Assembly: GCF_001682385.1 (NCBI RefSeq)
Contig: NZ_CP016210.1
Coordinates: 248,001 to 312,000, forward strand
Reading direction: 5' to 3'
From: Azoarcus olearius
Lineage (GTDB): Bacteria; Pseudomonadota; Gammaproteobacteria; Burkholderiales; Rhodocyclaceae
Length of the DNA stretch: 64,000 nucleotides
Shown here: piece after piece, positions 8,182 through 17,109 of the stretch
Numbering within the stretch: the stretch's first letter is position 1
How the letters are laid out: each line of letters opens with the position of its first letter
Program-made: the position numbers and the translations under genes
The notes under the pieces: generated by a model
Told to the model about the DNA's origin: nothing
The model's database searches: none
What the model saw: only the letters and a program-made list of their open reading frames with translations

Positions 8182-9789
8182 ATGTCTTCTTCCACTCTTA
8201 CCTCGTCGCTCCCCGGCGTCGCCCCCGCCACGCCCGGCCTGAGCCGGCGCGCCGCGCTGGGCCGGCTGCTGGCCGGGGGCTGTGCGCTGCCCGGCCTCGG
8301 TCTTCCCGGCCCCGCCTTTGCCAGTCTCGCGGCCATGACGGCGCCGCCGCCGCGGCACGGTGGCTACCTGCGGGTGGCCGCCGCCGCCGCCGCGATCACC
8401 GACACGCTGGACCCGGCGAGGCAGTCGAACCAGACCGATTACATCCGCGGCAAGATGTTCTACAACGGGCTGACTGAGCTGGATGCCCACCTGAACCCGC
8501 TGCCGGCACTGGCCGAATCCTTCGCCAGCGAAGACGCGCAGGAATGGACCTTCCGCCTGCGCCGCGGCGTGGTCTTTCACGACGGCAAGCCGCTGACGCC
8601 GGCCGACGTGGTGTATTCGCTGATGCGCCACAAGGACCCGGCGGTCGGCTCCAAGGCCAACGCCATCGCCGCCCAGATCGACAGCGTCACCGCCGACGGT
8701 CCGCAGGCGGTGAAGGTCCGCCTGAAGGCGCCCAACGCCGACCTGCCGGTGCTGATGGGCACCTTCCACTTCCACATCGTCGCCGACGGCACCACCGACT
8801 TTCGCCTCGCCAACGGCACCGGCGCCTACCGCTGCCAGGAATTCCGCCCCGGCGTGCGCTCCATCGCGGTCCGCAATCCGAATTACTGGAAGCCCGGCCG
8901 GCCCTACGTGGACACCATCGAATGCGTCGGCATCGTCGATGAAGTGGCGCGGGTGAATGCGCTGCTGTCCGGCGATATCGACCTCGTCAGCGCGGTGAAT
9001 CCGCGCTCGGCGCTGCGCATCGCCGCGACACCGGGTTTCACGTTCATGACCACCCAGTCCGGCCAGTACAGCGACCTGGTGATGCGGCAGGACCGCGGCC
9101 CCGGCGCCAACGCGGATTTCGTGCTGGCGCTGAAGTACCTGATGGACCGCGAGCTGATGATGAAAGTCATCGCCCAAGGCCACGCCATGGTCGGCAACGA
9201 CCAGCCCATCGACCCGACCCACACCTTCTACGCCCCCGGCCTGCCGCAGCGCGCCTACGACCCGGAGCGCGCCCGCTTCCACCTGCGCAAGGCCGGCATG
9301 GAAGGCGCGCGGCTGCCCATCGTGGCTTCGCCCGCCGCCACCTATTCGGTGGAGATCGCGCTGGTGCTGCAGCACGCCGCCGCCCGCGCCGGCCTCAACC
9401 TGGAGGTGAAGCGCATGCCGGTGGACGGTTACTGGTCCAACCACTGGATGAAGCATCCGCTGTCCTTCGGCAACATCAACCCGCGCGCGAGCGCGGACGC
9501 GGTGTTCACCCAGTTCTACCAGTCCAGCTCGGCCTGGAACGCCACCGGCTGGAAGAACCCGCGCTTCGACCAATTGCTGGTGGCCGCCCGTTCCGAGCTG
9601 GACGAGCATCGCCGCCGCGCGCTCTACGCCGATATGCAGGCGCTGGTGCACGACGAATGCGGCAGCGGCATCCCCCTGTTCATCGCCTCCATCGACGGCC
9701 TCAGCAGCCGGGTGAAGGGCCTGTCGCAGATCCCGCTGGGCGGGCTGATGGGCTACTCCTTCGCCGAAAACGTGTGGCTGGAGGGCTGA
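8182..9789 (+). CDS. ABC transporter substrate-binding protein, peptide/SBP_bac_5 family
   Basis: A 535-residue extracytoplasmic binding protein of the DppA/OppA family. The N terminus carries a twin-arginine signal (SRRAALGRLL, Arg22-Arg23) followed by a hydrophobic stretch and AFA cleavage region, so it is probably exported folded by Tat. The body has the family features DTLDPARQSNQTDY and DGKPLTPADVVYS. It delivers the ligand to the two permeases encoded directly downstream (4-base gap). Position next to an amine oxidase suggests an amine, opine or small peptide ligand; this is inference. Confidence 0.94.
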   Translation: MSSSTLTSSLPGVAPATPGLSRRAALGRLLAGGCALPGLGLPGPAFASLAAMTAPPPRHGGYLRVAAAAAAITDTLDPARQSNQTDYIRGKMFYNGLTELDAHLNPLPALAESFASEDAQEWTFRLRRGVVFHDGKPLTPADVVYSLMRHKDPAVGSKANAIAAQIDSVTADGPQAVKVRLKAPNADLPVLMGTFHFHIVADGTTDFRLANGTGAYRCQEFRPGVRSIAVRNPNYWKPGRPYVDTIECVGIVDEVARVNALLSGDIDLVSAVNPRSALRIAATPGFTFMTTQSGQYSDLVMRQDRGPGANADFVLALKYLMDRELMMKVIAQGHAMVGNDQPIDPTHTFYAPGLPQRAYDPERARFHLRKAGMEGARLPIVASPAATYSVEIALVLQHAAARAGLNLEVKRMPVDGYWSNHWMKHPLSFGNINPRASADAVFTQFYQSSSAWNATGWKNPRFDQLLVAARSELDEHRRRALYADMQALVHDECGSGIPLFIASIDGLSSRVKGLSQIPLGGLMGYSFAENVWLEG

Positions 9790-9793
9790 GGCC

Positions 9794-10750
9794 ATGAATG
9801 CGCTCGTGCTCCGCCTGATCGCCGCCCGCATCGGCCTCGCGCTGGTGTCGCTGCTGCTGGTGTCAGCGGTTGTGTTCGCCATCACCGCGCTGCTGCCGGG
9901 CGACGCCGCCGAGGAAAAGCTGGGGCTGGAAGCCACCGCCGAAACCCTGGCGGCGCTGCGCCACGAGATGGGCCTGGATCGCCCGGCGCTGGTGCGCTAC
10001 GGCGACTGGCTGGCCGGCATGGCCGGCGGCGACCCCGGCCGCTCGGTGGTGAGCGGCGCGCCGGTCGGCCAGCTCATCGCCAGCCGCCTGCCCAACTCGC
10101 TGCTGCTCGCCGGCCTCACCGCCGCCATCTCGGTGCCGCTGGCACTGGCGCTGGGCATCGCCGCGGCGATGTGGCGCGGCTCCCGCTTCGACCGCGCCGT
10201 CAGCATGGGCGCGGTGGCGGTGGTGTCGGTGCCGGAATTCCTCATCGCCACGCTGGCGGTGCTGCTGTTCGCGGTGCAGCTGCGCTGGCTGCCGGCGCTG
10301 GCCTACACCGGGCCGGACGCCGACCTCGCCGAACTGGCGCGCGCCTACGCGCTGCCGGTGTTCAGCCTGTGCTGCGTGATCATCTCGCAGATGCTGCGCA
10401 TGACCCGCGCCGCGGTGGTGGACCAGTTGCGCGCGCCCTACATCGAGATGGTGCGGCTGAAGGGCGCCTCGCCGCTGCGCATGGTGCTGCGCCACGCGCT
10501 GCCGAACGCGCTCGGGCCCATCGCCAATGCGGTGGCGCTGTCGCTGTCCTACCTGCTGGGCGGCGTCATCATCGTCGAGACCATTTTCAACTACCCCGGC
10601 GTCGCCAAGCTGATGGTGGACGGCGTGACCCAGCGCGACATGCCCCTGGTGCAGACCTGCGCCATGCTGTTCTGTGCTGCCTACCTGCTGTTGGTCACCG
10701 TGGCCGACGTGCTCGGCATCGTCTCCAACCCCAAGCTGCGCCACCGATGA
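9794..10750 (+). CDS. ABC transporter permease, DppB/OppB-like
   Basis: A 318-residue inner-membrane permease with about six hydrophobic segments, an N-terminal TM1 region (ALVSLLLVSAVVFAITALLPG) followed by the conserved long periplasmic loop, and the cytoplasmic EAA loop near MVRLKGASPLRMVLRHALPN, which contacts the ATPase. Such proteins form the channel with a DppC-type partner. Its stop codon overlaps the start of the next permease gene in an ATGA, showing translational coupling. Confidence 0.95.
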   Translation: MNALVLRLIAARIGLALVSLLLVSAVVFAITALLPGDAAEEKLGLEATAETLAALRHEMGLDRPALVRYGDWLAGMAGGDPGRSVVSGAPVGQLIASRLPNSLLLAGLTAAISVPLALALGIAAAMWRGSRFDRAVSMGAVAVVSVPEFLIATLAVLLFAVQLRWLPALAYTGPDADLAELARAYALPVFSLCCVIISQMLRMTRAAVVDQLRAPYIEMVRLKGASPLRMVLRHALPNALGPIANAVALSLSYLLGGVIIVETIFNYPGVAKLMVDGVTQRDMPLVQTCAMLFCAAYLLLVTVADVLGIVSNPKLRHR

Positions 10751-11622
10751 GCGACCAGCCCATGCCCGCTTCCTCCGCCCCCGCGCCGGCGCTGCCGGCC
10801 GAGCCGCCCCGGCGCCGGCTGCCACGGCTGCCGCTGCCGGGCCTGCTCGGCCTGGCGGTGATCCTGTTCTGGCTGGCCACCGCCATCGCCGGCCCCTGGA
10901 TGCTGGCGCCCGAAGCCAATGAGCCCGGCGTCGACGTGGTATTCGGCCGCCTCAGCGCCGCCCATCCGCTAGGCACCGACTACCTCGGCCGCGACATGCT
11001 CGCCCGCCTGGTGCTGGGCGCCGGCTACACCGTTGGCGTGGCCATCGTCGCCACCCTGCTGGCCAGCGCCGGCGGCACTGCGCTGGCGCTGCTGGCGGCG
11101 GTGCGCGGCGGCTGGACGGACGGCGCCCTGAGCCGCCTGATGGACACGCTGATCTCCATTCCCAGCAAGCTCTTCGCGCTCATCATGGTGGCCGCCTTCG
11201 GCTCCTCGGTGACGCTGCTGGCGCTCACCGCGGCGCTGATCTACGTGCCCGGCGTGTTCCGTATCGCCCGCTCGCTGGCGGTGAACATCAACGCCATGGA
11301 CTACGTGGCGGTGGCGCGCAGCCGTGGTGAACGCGACCTCTACATCATGCGCCACGAGATCCTGCCCAACATGCTCGGCCCCATGCTGGCCGACCTCGGC
11401 CTGCGCTTCGTCTATGTGGTGCTGCTGCTCGCCGGCCTGTCCTTCCTCGGCCTCGGCGTGCAGCCGCCGGAGGCGGACTGGGGCTCGCTGGTGCGGGAGA
11501 ACCTGGGCGGCCTGCCGGAAGGCGCGCCGGCGGTGATCGTGCCGGCGCTCGCCATCGCCAGTCTCACCATAGCGGTCAACCTCTTCATCGACAACCTGCC
11601 GGGGCGCGCCCACCGTGAATGA
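10747..11622 (+). CDS. ABC transporter permease, DppC/OppC-like
   Basis: I chose the ATG at 10747, overlapping the previous stop; this gives 291 residues, normal for DppC. It begins with a proline/arginine-rich cytoplasmic tail, then TM1 (LLGLAVILFWLATAIAGPW), the HPLGTDYLGRDMLARL signature shared by all DppC proteins, and an EAA loop around DYVAVARSRGERDLYIMRHE. It pairs with the upstream DppB-like protein to make the membrane channel. Longer reading-frame extensions upstream are antisense-like and not supported. Confidence 0.95.
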   Translation: MSDQPMPASSAPAPALPAEPPRRRLPRLPLPGLLGLAVILFWLATAIAGPWMLAPEANEPGVDVVFGRLSAAHPLGTDYLGRDMLARLVLGAGYTVGVAIVATLLASAGGTALALLAAVRGGWTDGALSRLMDTLISIPSKLFALIMVAAFGSSVTLLALTAALIYVPGVFRIARSLAVNINAMDYVAVARSRGERDLYIMRHEILPNMLGPMLADLGLRFVYVVLLLAGLSFLGLGVQPPEADWGSLVRENLGGLPEGAPAVIVPALAIASLTIAVNLFIDNLPGRAHRE

Positions 11623-11644
11623 CCGCGCCGACAAGGAGATCGCC

Positions 11645-13438
11645 ATGCGCGCAGACAAGGCGGGCGCCGCGGTCGCGGTGCGCGGCCTGCGCATCGCCGC
11701 CGGCGGCAAGCCCATCGTGCACGGGCTGGATTTCGACATCGCGCCCGGCGAAGTGCTGGCGCTGATCGGCGAATCCGGCTCGGGCAAGACCACCACCGCG
11801 CTCGCGCTGATGGGCTATGCGCGCCAAGGCTGCGAGATCGTCGGTGGCAGCGTGCGCGTCGGCGACATCGAGGTGCTGGGGCTCGACGATGCCGGTCGCC
11901 GCAGACTCCGCGGGCGCAGCGTGGCCTACATCGCGCAGAGCGCCGCAGCCTCCTTCAACCCCTCGCGCACCATCATGGACCAAGTGGTGGAGCCGGCGCT
12001 GATCCACGGCCTGATGCCGCGCGCCGAGGCCGAGCGCAAGGCGGTGGCGTTGTTCCGCGAACTCGCCTTGCCCAAGCCCGACACCATCGGCGCGCGCTAC
12101 CCGCACCAGGTTTCCGGCGGCCAGCTGCAGCGGCTGATGGCGGCGATGGCGCTGATCACCGACCCGGCGCTGGTCATCCTCGACGAGCCCACCACCGCGC
12201 TCGACGTCACCACCCAGATCGAGGTGCTGCGCGCCTTCCGCCGCGTGGTGCGGGAGCGCGGCACCAGCGCGGTGTACGTCACCCACGACCTCGCCGTGGT
12301 GGCGCAGATGGCCGACCGCATCCTGGTGCTGCGCCACGGCGCCGCGCGCGAACTCGGCGACACCCGCCAGATCATCGAGGCGCCGCAGGACGACTACACC
12401 CGCAGCCTGCTCGCTGCCGCCCATCCGGCGGCGCGCGAGGGCGGCGCGGCGGCAGCGGCGGGTTCCACGCCGCTGCTCGAAGTGCGCGATCTCGCCGCCG
12501 GCTACGGCCCGCGCGGTGCCGACGGCATACCGGCGGTGCCCATCCTCGCCGACATCGATCTCGCGCTGCACCGTGGTCAGGCCATCGGCGTGATCGGCGA
12601 ATCCGGCTCCGGCAAGACCACGCTGGCCCGCGTCGTCGCCGGCCTGGTGGGGCCGGCGCGCGGCCAGGTGCTGCTGGACGGCGCGCCGCTGCCGGCGACG
12701 CTGGCGGAGCGCAGCCGCGAGCAATTGCGCCGCATCCAGATCGTGTTCCAGATCGCCGACACCGCGCTCAACCCGGCGCACACGGTGGAACGCATCCTCG
12801 CCCGCCCGCTGCAGCTCTACCACGGTCTCTCCGGCGCGGCACTGCAGGCGCGCATCGCCAAACTGCTCGACCTGGTGCAGCTGCCCGCCGCCGTCGCCGG
12901 TCGCCTGCCCGGCGGCTTGTCGGGCGGGCAGAAGCAGCGCATCAACCTCGCCCGTGCGCTCGCCGCCGAGCCGGACATCATCCTCGCCGACGAAGTGACC
13001 TCGGCGCTGGACACCGTGGTCGGCGCCGCGGTGCTCGACCTGATGGCCGAGCTGCGGCGCGAGCTGGGCCTGTCCTACCTGTTCATCAGCCACGACCTCA
13101 ACACCGTGCGCGCGGTGTGCGACGAGGTGGTGGTGCTCTACGCCGGCCGCAAGGTGGAAGCGGTGCCGCGCGAACGCTTCGGCAGCGCGGTGCGCCATCC
13201 CTATTTCGACCTGCTCGCGCGCTCGGTGCCGGAAATGCGCCTCGGCTGGCTGGACGACGTCGCCCGCAACGAAGTCCCGCCGGTGGCGCGCACGCCGGGC
13301 GGTTGCGTGTTCCTCGACCGTTGCCCGCTGCGGGTGGAGGGCTTGTGCGACAGCGCGCCGCCGCCGCGCCAGCGGCTGGCGGGCGGGAGCGAGATTCTGT
13401 GTCATCGCAGTGAGGCGGAGCTGGCTGCGGCGGTGTGA
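11645..13438 (+). CDS. ABC transporter ATP-binding protein, fused double ATPase (DppD-DppF type)
   Basis: A 597-residue protein holding two complete ATPase domains. The first has Walker A GESGSGKTTTA (near residue 45), signature VSGGQLQR and Walker B LVILDEPTT. The second has Walker A GESGSGKTTLA (near residue 320), signature LSGGQKQR and Walker B ILADEVTS. C-terminal GGCVFLDRCPLR is the oligopeptide-transporter tail. I prefer the ATG at 11645 over the GTG at 11615 because AAGGAGAT lies at good spacing before it. It powers the importer formed by the three preceding genes and completes the transport set without separate D and F genes. Confidence 0.95.
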   Translation: MRADKAGAAVAVRGLRIAAGGKPIVHGLDFDIAPGEVLALIGESGSGKTTTALALMGYARQGCEIVGGSVRVGDIEVLGLDDAGRRRLRGRSVAYIAQSAAASFNPSRTIMDQVVEPALIHGLMPRAEAERKAVALFRELALPKPDTIGARYPHQVSGGQLQRLMAAMALITDPALVILDEPTTALDVTTQIEVLRAFRRVVRERGTSAVYVTHDLAVVAQMADRILVLRHGAARELGDTRQIIEAPQDDYTRSLLAAAHPAAREGGAAAAAGSTPLLEVRDLAAGYGPRGADGIPAVPILADIDLALHRGQAIGVIGESGSGKTTLARVVAGLVGPARGQVLLDGAPLPATLAERSREQLRRIQIVFQIADTALNPAHTVERILARPLQLYHGLSGAALQARIAKLLDLVQLPAAVAGRLPGGLSGGQKQRINLARALAAEPDIILADEVTSALDTVVGAAVLDLMAELRRELGLSYLFISHDLNTVRAVCDEVVVLYAGRKVEAVPRERFGSAVRHPYFDLLARSVPEMRLGWLDDVARNEVPPVARTPGGCVFLDRCPLRVEGLCDSAPPPRQRLAGGSEILCHRSEAELAAAV

Positions 13439-13466
13439 TCAGAGCCGTCCAGCTGCCTGCTGACTG

Positions 13467-13648
13467 TTCCTCCCCCTTCAAGGGGGAGGTTAGGAGGGGG
13501 ATGGGGTTGGCCGGAGCCGGCGCCGCGCAAGGCTGCACCCCATCCCCACCCCAGCCCGGTAGCCGGTGCCAGGAGGCACCGTCGTTCGGCCGGCGGCGAG
13601 CAGTGCTCGCCGAAACCCCGTCCTCACCCCCTTGAAGGGGAGGGAGGA
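13467..13648. repeat. Dispersed intergenic repeat, copy B (full form, inverted)
   Basis: Reverse-complement version of copy A with the same module order: terminal TCCCCCTTCAAGGGGGA palindromes at both ends (about 13470-13487 and 13628-13642), the GGGGATGGGGTT block, and an internal palindrome GGCGAGCAGTGCTCGCC (13595-13611). It fills nearly the whole gap between the ATPase and semialdehyde dehydrogenase genes. The first palindrome begins about 30 bases after the ATPase stop and could act as a transcription-end hairpin. Confidence 0.75.
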
Positions 13649-13713
13649 TGTGCCCTGACGCCACTTCCTACATTGTTCGCAGCGCCAGTCAGCGCCGCCC
13701 CCCAGGAGCCCCC

Positions 13714-15186
13714 ATGCCTCTCACCCTCACCCACCCCGACCTCCAGCGCCAACAGAACTTCATCGCCAACGCCTGGCGCGATGGCACCGACGGCCGCTTG
13801 CTGCCGGTCAGCGATCCCGCCACCGACACCGTCTTCGCCCACGTCCCCGACAGCACCGCCGCCGACGCGCGTGCAGCGGTCGATGCCGCCCACGCCGCCT
13901 TTCCCGCGTGGCGCGCGCTCACCGGCCGCGAGCGCGCGCAGTACCTGAAACGCTGGCATGCGCTGATCCTTGCCCACCAGGACGACCTCGGCCGGCTGAT
14001 CTCGCGCGAGCAGGGCAAGCCGCTGGCCGAAGGCCGGGGCGAGGTGCTGTACGCGGCGAGCTATGTCGAATGGTTCGCCGAGGAGGCTGCGCGCAGCCAC
14101 GGCGAGGTCATCCCCGAGCCGGTGCGCGGGCGCAAGATGCTGATGGTGAAGGAGCCGGTGGGCGTGGTCGCGGCGATCACGCCGTGGAATTTCCCGGCGG
14201 CGATGATCGCGCGCAAGATCGCGCCGGCGCTGGCCGCCGGCTGCACCGTGGTTGCCAAGCCGGCCGAGGACACGCCGCTGACCTCGCTGGCGCTGGTACG
14301 GCTGGCGGAGGAGGCCGGGCTGCCGGCCGGCGTGCTCAACATGGTCACCGCCTCGCGCGAGCGCGCGGCCGAGGTGGTCGACGTGTGGCTGGCCGACAGC
14401 CGGGTGCGCAAGATCACCTTCACCGGCTCCACGCCGGTGGGCAAGCACCTGGTGCGCGAATCGGCGGCCACGCTGAAGCGGGTGTCGATGGAGCTGGGCG
14501 GCAACGCGCCCTTCATCGTGTTCGAGGATGCCGACCTCGACGCCGCGGTCGCCGGCCTGATGGCGGCCAAGTTCCGCAACGGCGGCCAGACCTGCGTCTG
14601 CCCCAACCGGGTGTTCGTGCACGACGCGGTGCATTACGACTTCGTCGCCCGCCTGTCGGCGCGGGTGGCCGCGCTCAAGGTCGGGCCGGCGAGCGCGCCG
14701 GACAGCCAGATCGGGCCGATGATCAACGCTCGCGCGGTGGACAAGATCGCCGCCCACGTCGCCGACGCGGTGGAGCGGGGCGCCTGCGTCGTGACCGGCG
14801 GCGAGCGGCTCGCCGCGCTTGGCGCCAACTACTTCGCGCCCACCATCCTGGTCGGGGTGGATGCCGGCATGCGTTGTACGCAGGAAGAAACCTTCGGTCC
14901 GGTGGTGCCCGTGACCCGCTTCGAGCATGAAGACGAGGTCGTCGCCGCCGCCAACGACACCCCGTTCGGGCTCGCCGCCTACTTCTACACCCGCGACATG
15001 GCGCGCGCCTGGCGTGTGGCCGACCGGCTGGAAAGCGGCATCGTCGGCATCAACGAAGGCGCGCTCGCCGCCGAGGTCGCGCCCTTCGGCGGCATCAAGG
15101 AGTCTGGCTACGGTCGAGAGGGCTCGCGCCATGGCCTGGACGACTACACGCAGATGAAGTACCTGTGCCAGGGCGGGCTGGGCTGA
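13714..15186 (+). CDS. gabD: NAD(P)-dependent succinate-semialdehyde dehydrogenase
   Basis: I chose the ATG at 13714, preceded by AGGAG; 490 residues, matching GabD enzymes. The sequence has ITPWNFPAAMIARKIAPAL, FTGSTPVGKHL, the general base Glu260 in MELGGNAPF and the nucleophile Cys294 in GGQTCVCPNR, where the second cysteine two residues later is typical of GabD. The C-terminal GGIKESGYGREGSRHG is also characteristic. It oxidises succinic or glutaric semialdehyde to the acid. It follows the amine-import operon and fits as its last step, feeding carbon to the TCA cycle, although a repeat element separates it from the ATPase gene. Confidence 0.93.
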   Translation: MPLTLTHPDLQRQQNFIANAWRDGTDGRLLPVSDPATDTVFAHVPDSTAADARAAVDAAHAAFPAWRALTGRERAQYLKRWHALILAHQDDLGRLISREQGKPLAEGRGEVLYAASYVEWFAEEAARSHGEVIPEPVRGRKMLMVKEPVGVVAAITPWNFPAAMIARKIAPALAAGCTVVAKPAEDTPLTSLALVRLAEEAGLPAGVLNMVTASRERAAEVVDVWLADSRVRKITFTGSTPVGKHLVRESAATLKRVSMELGGNAPFIVFEDADLDAAVAGLMAAKFRNGGQTCVCPNRVFVHDAVHYDFVARLSARVAALKVGPASAPDSQIGPMINARAVDKIAAHVADAVERGACVVTGGERLAALGANYFAPTILVGVDAGMRCTQEETFGPVVPVTRFEHEDEVVAAANDTPFGLAAYFYTRDMARAWRVADRLESGIVGINEGALAAEVAPFGGIKESGYGREGSRHGLDDYTQMKYLCQGGLG

Positions 15187-15212
15187 AGGGGGCACCTCGG
15201 CGCAGCGGGCCG

Positions 15213-15258
15213 CTCCGGGCCTGCTTCCCGCGCTCCGGCTGTCCGGCACGGCCCGGAG
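15213..15258 (+). terminator. Possible hairpin after gabD
   Basis: CTCCGGGCC (15213-15221) pairs with GGCCCGGAG (15250-15258), a 9-base stem with a 28-base GC-rich interior. There is no T run, so a role in transcription end is only a possibility. Confidence 0.3.
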
Positions 15259-15392
15259 CCGGGGCCTCAGGCGACGATCGAACGTCGACGCCGCCTGTGC
15301 AAATGATTGCCGCTCTCATCGCCGCAAACTTCGCTACGATATTGCGTCCGTGCCTTGCCGAACCGCACAGTGTTCGTGGCGCCGCTTTCATA

Positions 15393-15761
15393 ATGTTTCC
15401 CATGGTGCACCGCGTTATCCACTTCCTGCTGATGCTTGCCGTCCTGTTCCACGCCGTCGTGGCGCAGGGGGGCTGGGCTGCGGCGGGCTCCTCGCCCAAG
15501 GCCTCGCACGCGGCGCTGCACTGGCAGGGCGCGGCTCACCATCACCGCGGCGTGGACGGCACCCACATCCATCACGACACATCGCCGGAATCGCTCAAGC
15601 ACGTGAATTTCGACTGCGCGGTGCATGCCGTCGCGCTCCTTTCAGCCGGGCTTGCAGACCTGCCGCGCCTGCCCGACGCCACGCTGTTCGTCGCCACCGT
15701 GCTCGAACCGCCCGTTCCCTTCCTCGAACGCCTCAAGCGACCTCCCCGATCCGCCGCCTGA
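15393..15761 (+). CDS. CzcI-like small His-rich exported protein
   Basis: A 122-residue protein from the ATG at 15393 (a second ATG at 15402 is as likely). It begins with a hydrophobic signal segment (VIHFLLMLAVLFHAVVAQG), then a region rich in histidine (AAHHHRGVDGTHIHH) with a cysteine in NFDCAVH, and ends in a proline/arginine tail. Size, signal, His cluster and place directly before a CzcC-type gene resemble CzcI, a periplasmic metal-related regulator of czc operons. The match is by pattern, not by certain homology. A metal-binding role in the periplasm is inferred. Confidence 0.6.
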   Translation: MFPMVHRVIHFLLMLAVLFHAVVAQGGWAAAGSSPKASHAALHWQGAAHHHRGVDGTHIHHDTSPESLKHVNFDCAVHAVALLSAGLADLPRLPDATLFVATVLEPPVPFLERLKRPPRSAA

Positions 15762-15873
15762 TCTGAGCCCCTGCATTCCCGGCCGGCGCGTTGCGCTCCG
15801 GCGGGGCAGATCCACCGCGTGACCGCGTGGAACCCCGCGTTCCGGCGGCACACCGCTCGTTGGCGAGGACAAC

Positions 15874-17109
15874 TTGAGAACCCAACCCTGGATGGCTGCC
15901 TGCGCGATCGCCGGCAGCATGATCTGCTGCGCCGCACTGGCGCAGACCACAGCGCCGCGGGTCGGCCTGGCGCGCGCGCTCGACGCCGCCTGGCAACGCA
16001 CCCAGGCCGGCACCGAAGCGCAGGTGGCGCTGGCGCGCGCCGAGGCCGAGCAGGCCGCGGCCGACAGCCTGCTGGCCGAGCCGCCGGCGCTCGAACTGAG
16101 CCACCGCTCCGACCGCTGGCACGACAACAAGGGCGCGCGCGAAAACGAAGTCGGCCTCGCGCTGCCGCTGTGGCTGCCGGGCCAGCGCTCGGCACGCCAG
16201 GCCGCAGCCGAGGCCGGCCGGGCGCTGGCCCACGTCGGTGAAGACGCCGACCGCCTGCGCCTCGCGGGGGAAGTGCGCGAGGCCGCGTGGGCGCTGGCCG
16301 GGCTGGACGCCGAAGCGGCGGTGGCCGAGGCCCAGCTGCGCTACCTGCGCGCACTGGCCGCCGATGTCGAGCGCCGCGTCCAAGCGGGCGAATTGGCGCG
16401 GACCGATGCGATCGCGGCGCGTGCCGAGGCGCTCGCGGCGCAGGCCGCGTTCAGCGAAGCGCGCGAACGCCGCCACGCCGCGATGACGCGCTGGCAGACG
16501 CTGACCGGCCTGGATGCGCCGGCCGATCCGCGCGAGCCCGACACTGTCCCGGCCGCTGCCGGCGACGACGGCCTGCCCGCCACCCACCCCGGCCTGCGCC
16601 TGGCCGCGCAGGCAGTGGAGCATGCCCGTCGCGGCGTCGAGGTGGCGCGCACCGACCGTGCCGCGCCACCCGAGCTGACGCTGAGCTACCGCCGCGAAGT
16701 CGGCGAAAGTGGCGCCGCGGCCGAGCGCAGCATCACCGTCGGCCTGCGCGTACCCTTCGGCACTGACGCCCGCAACCGACCGCTGGCCGCCGCGGCACAG
16801 GGCGAGCTGGCGCAGGCCCAAGTCGCCGAGCTGCGCCTGCGCCAGCAACTCGCCGGCGACCTGCTGGTGGCGCGCGGCGCACTCCAAGCCGCGCAGGCCC
16901 AGGCCGAGGCCGCCCGCGAACGCGCCGGCCTGTTGCGCGAACGCGCCCAGCTCATCGACAAGGCCTTCCGTGCCGGCGAGGCCGCGCTGCCCGAGCTGCT
17001 GCTCGCCGCGTCCGCCGCCACCCAGGGCGAAGCCGGCCGCGCCCGCCAGGACGCCGCGCTCGGCCTAGCCCGCGCCCGTCTCCAACAAGTTTCCGGAATC
17101 CTGCCATGA
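15874..17109 (+). CDS. Outer-membrane efflux factor, CzcC/TolC family
   Basis: A 411-residue TolC-family protein. The preferred start is the TTG at 15874 with GGCGAGGA at good spacing; the ATG at 15892 has no evident ribosome site. A signal peptide ends near ALAQT. The mature part is rich in long alpha-helical, Ala/Glu/Arg repeats arranged as two OEP halves, as in CzcC, and shows no lipobox. It forms the outer-membrane duct for the adaptor and pump encoded downstream. Its stop overlaps the next start (ATGA at 17106). Confidence 0.88.
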   Translation: MRTQPWMAACAIAGSMICCAALAQTTAPRVGLARALDAAWQRTQAGTEAQVALARAEAEQAAADSLLAEPPALELSHRSDRWHDNKGARENEVGLALPLWLPGQRSARQAAAEAGRALAHVGEDADRLRLAGEVREAAWALAGLDAEAAVAEAQLRYLRALAADVERRVQAGELARTDAIAARAEALAAQAAFSEARERRHAAMTRWQTLTGLDAPADPREPDTVPAAAGDDGLPATHPGLRLAAQAVEHARRGVEVARTDRAAPPELTLSYRREVGESGAAAERSITVGLRVPFGTDARNRPLAAAAQGELAQAQVAELRLRQQLAGDLLVARGALQAAQAQAEAARERAGLLRERAQLIDKAFRAGEAALPELLLAASAATQGEAGRARQDAALGLARARLQQVSGILP

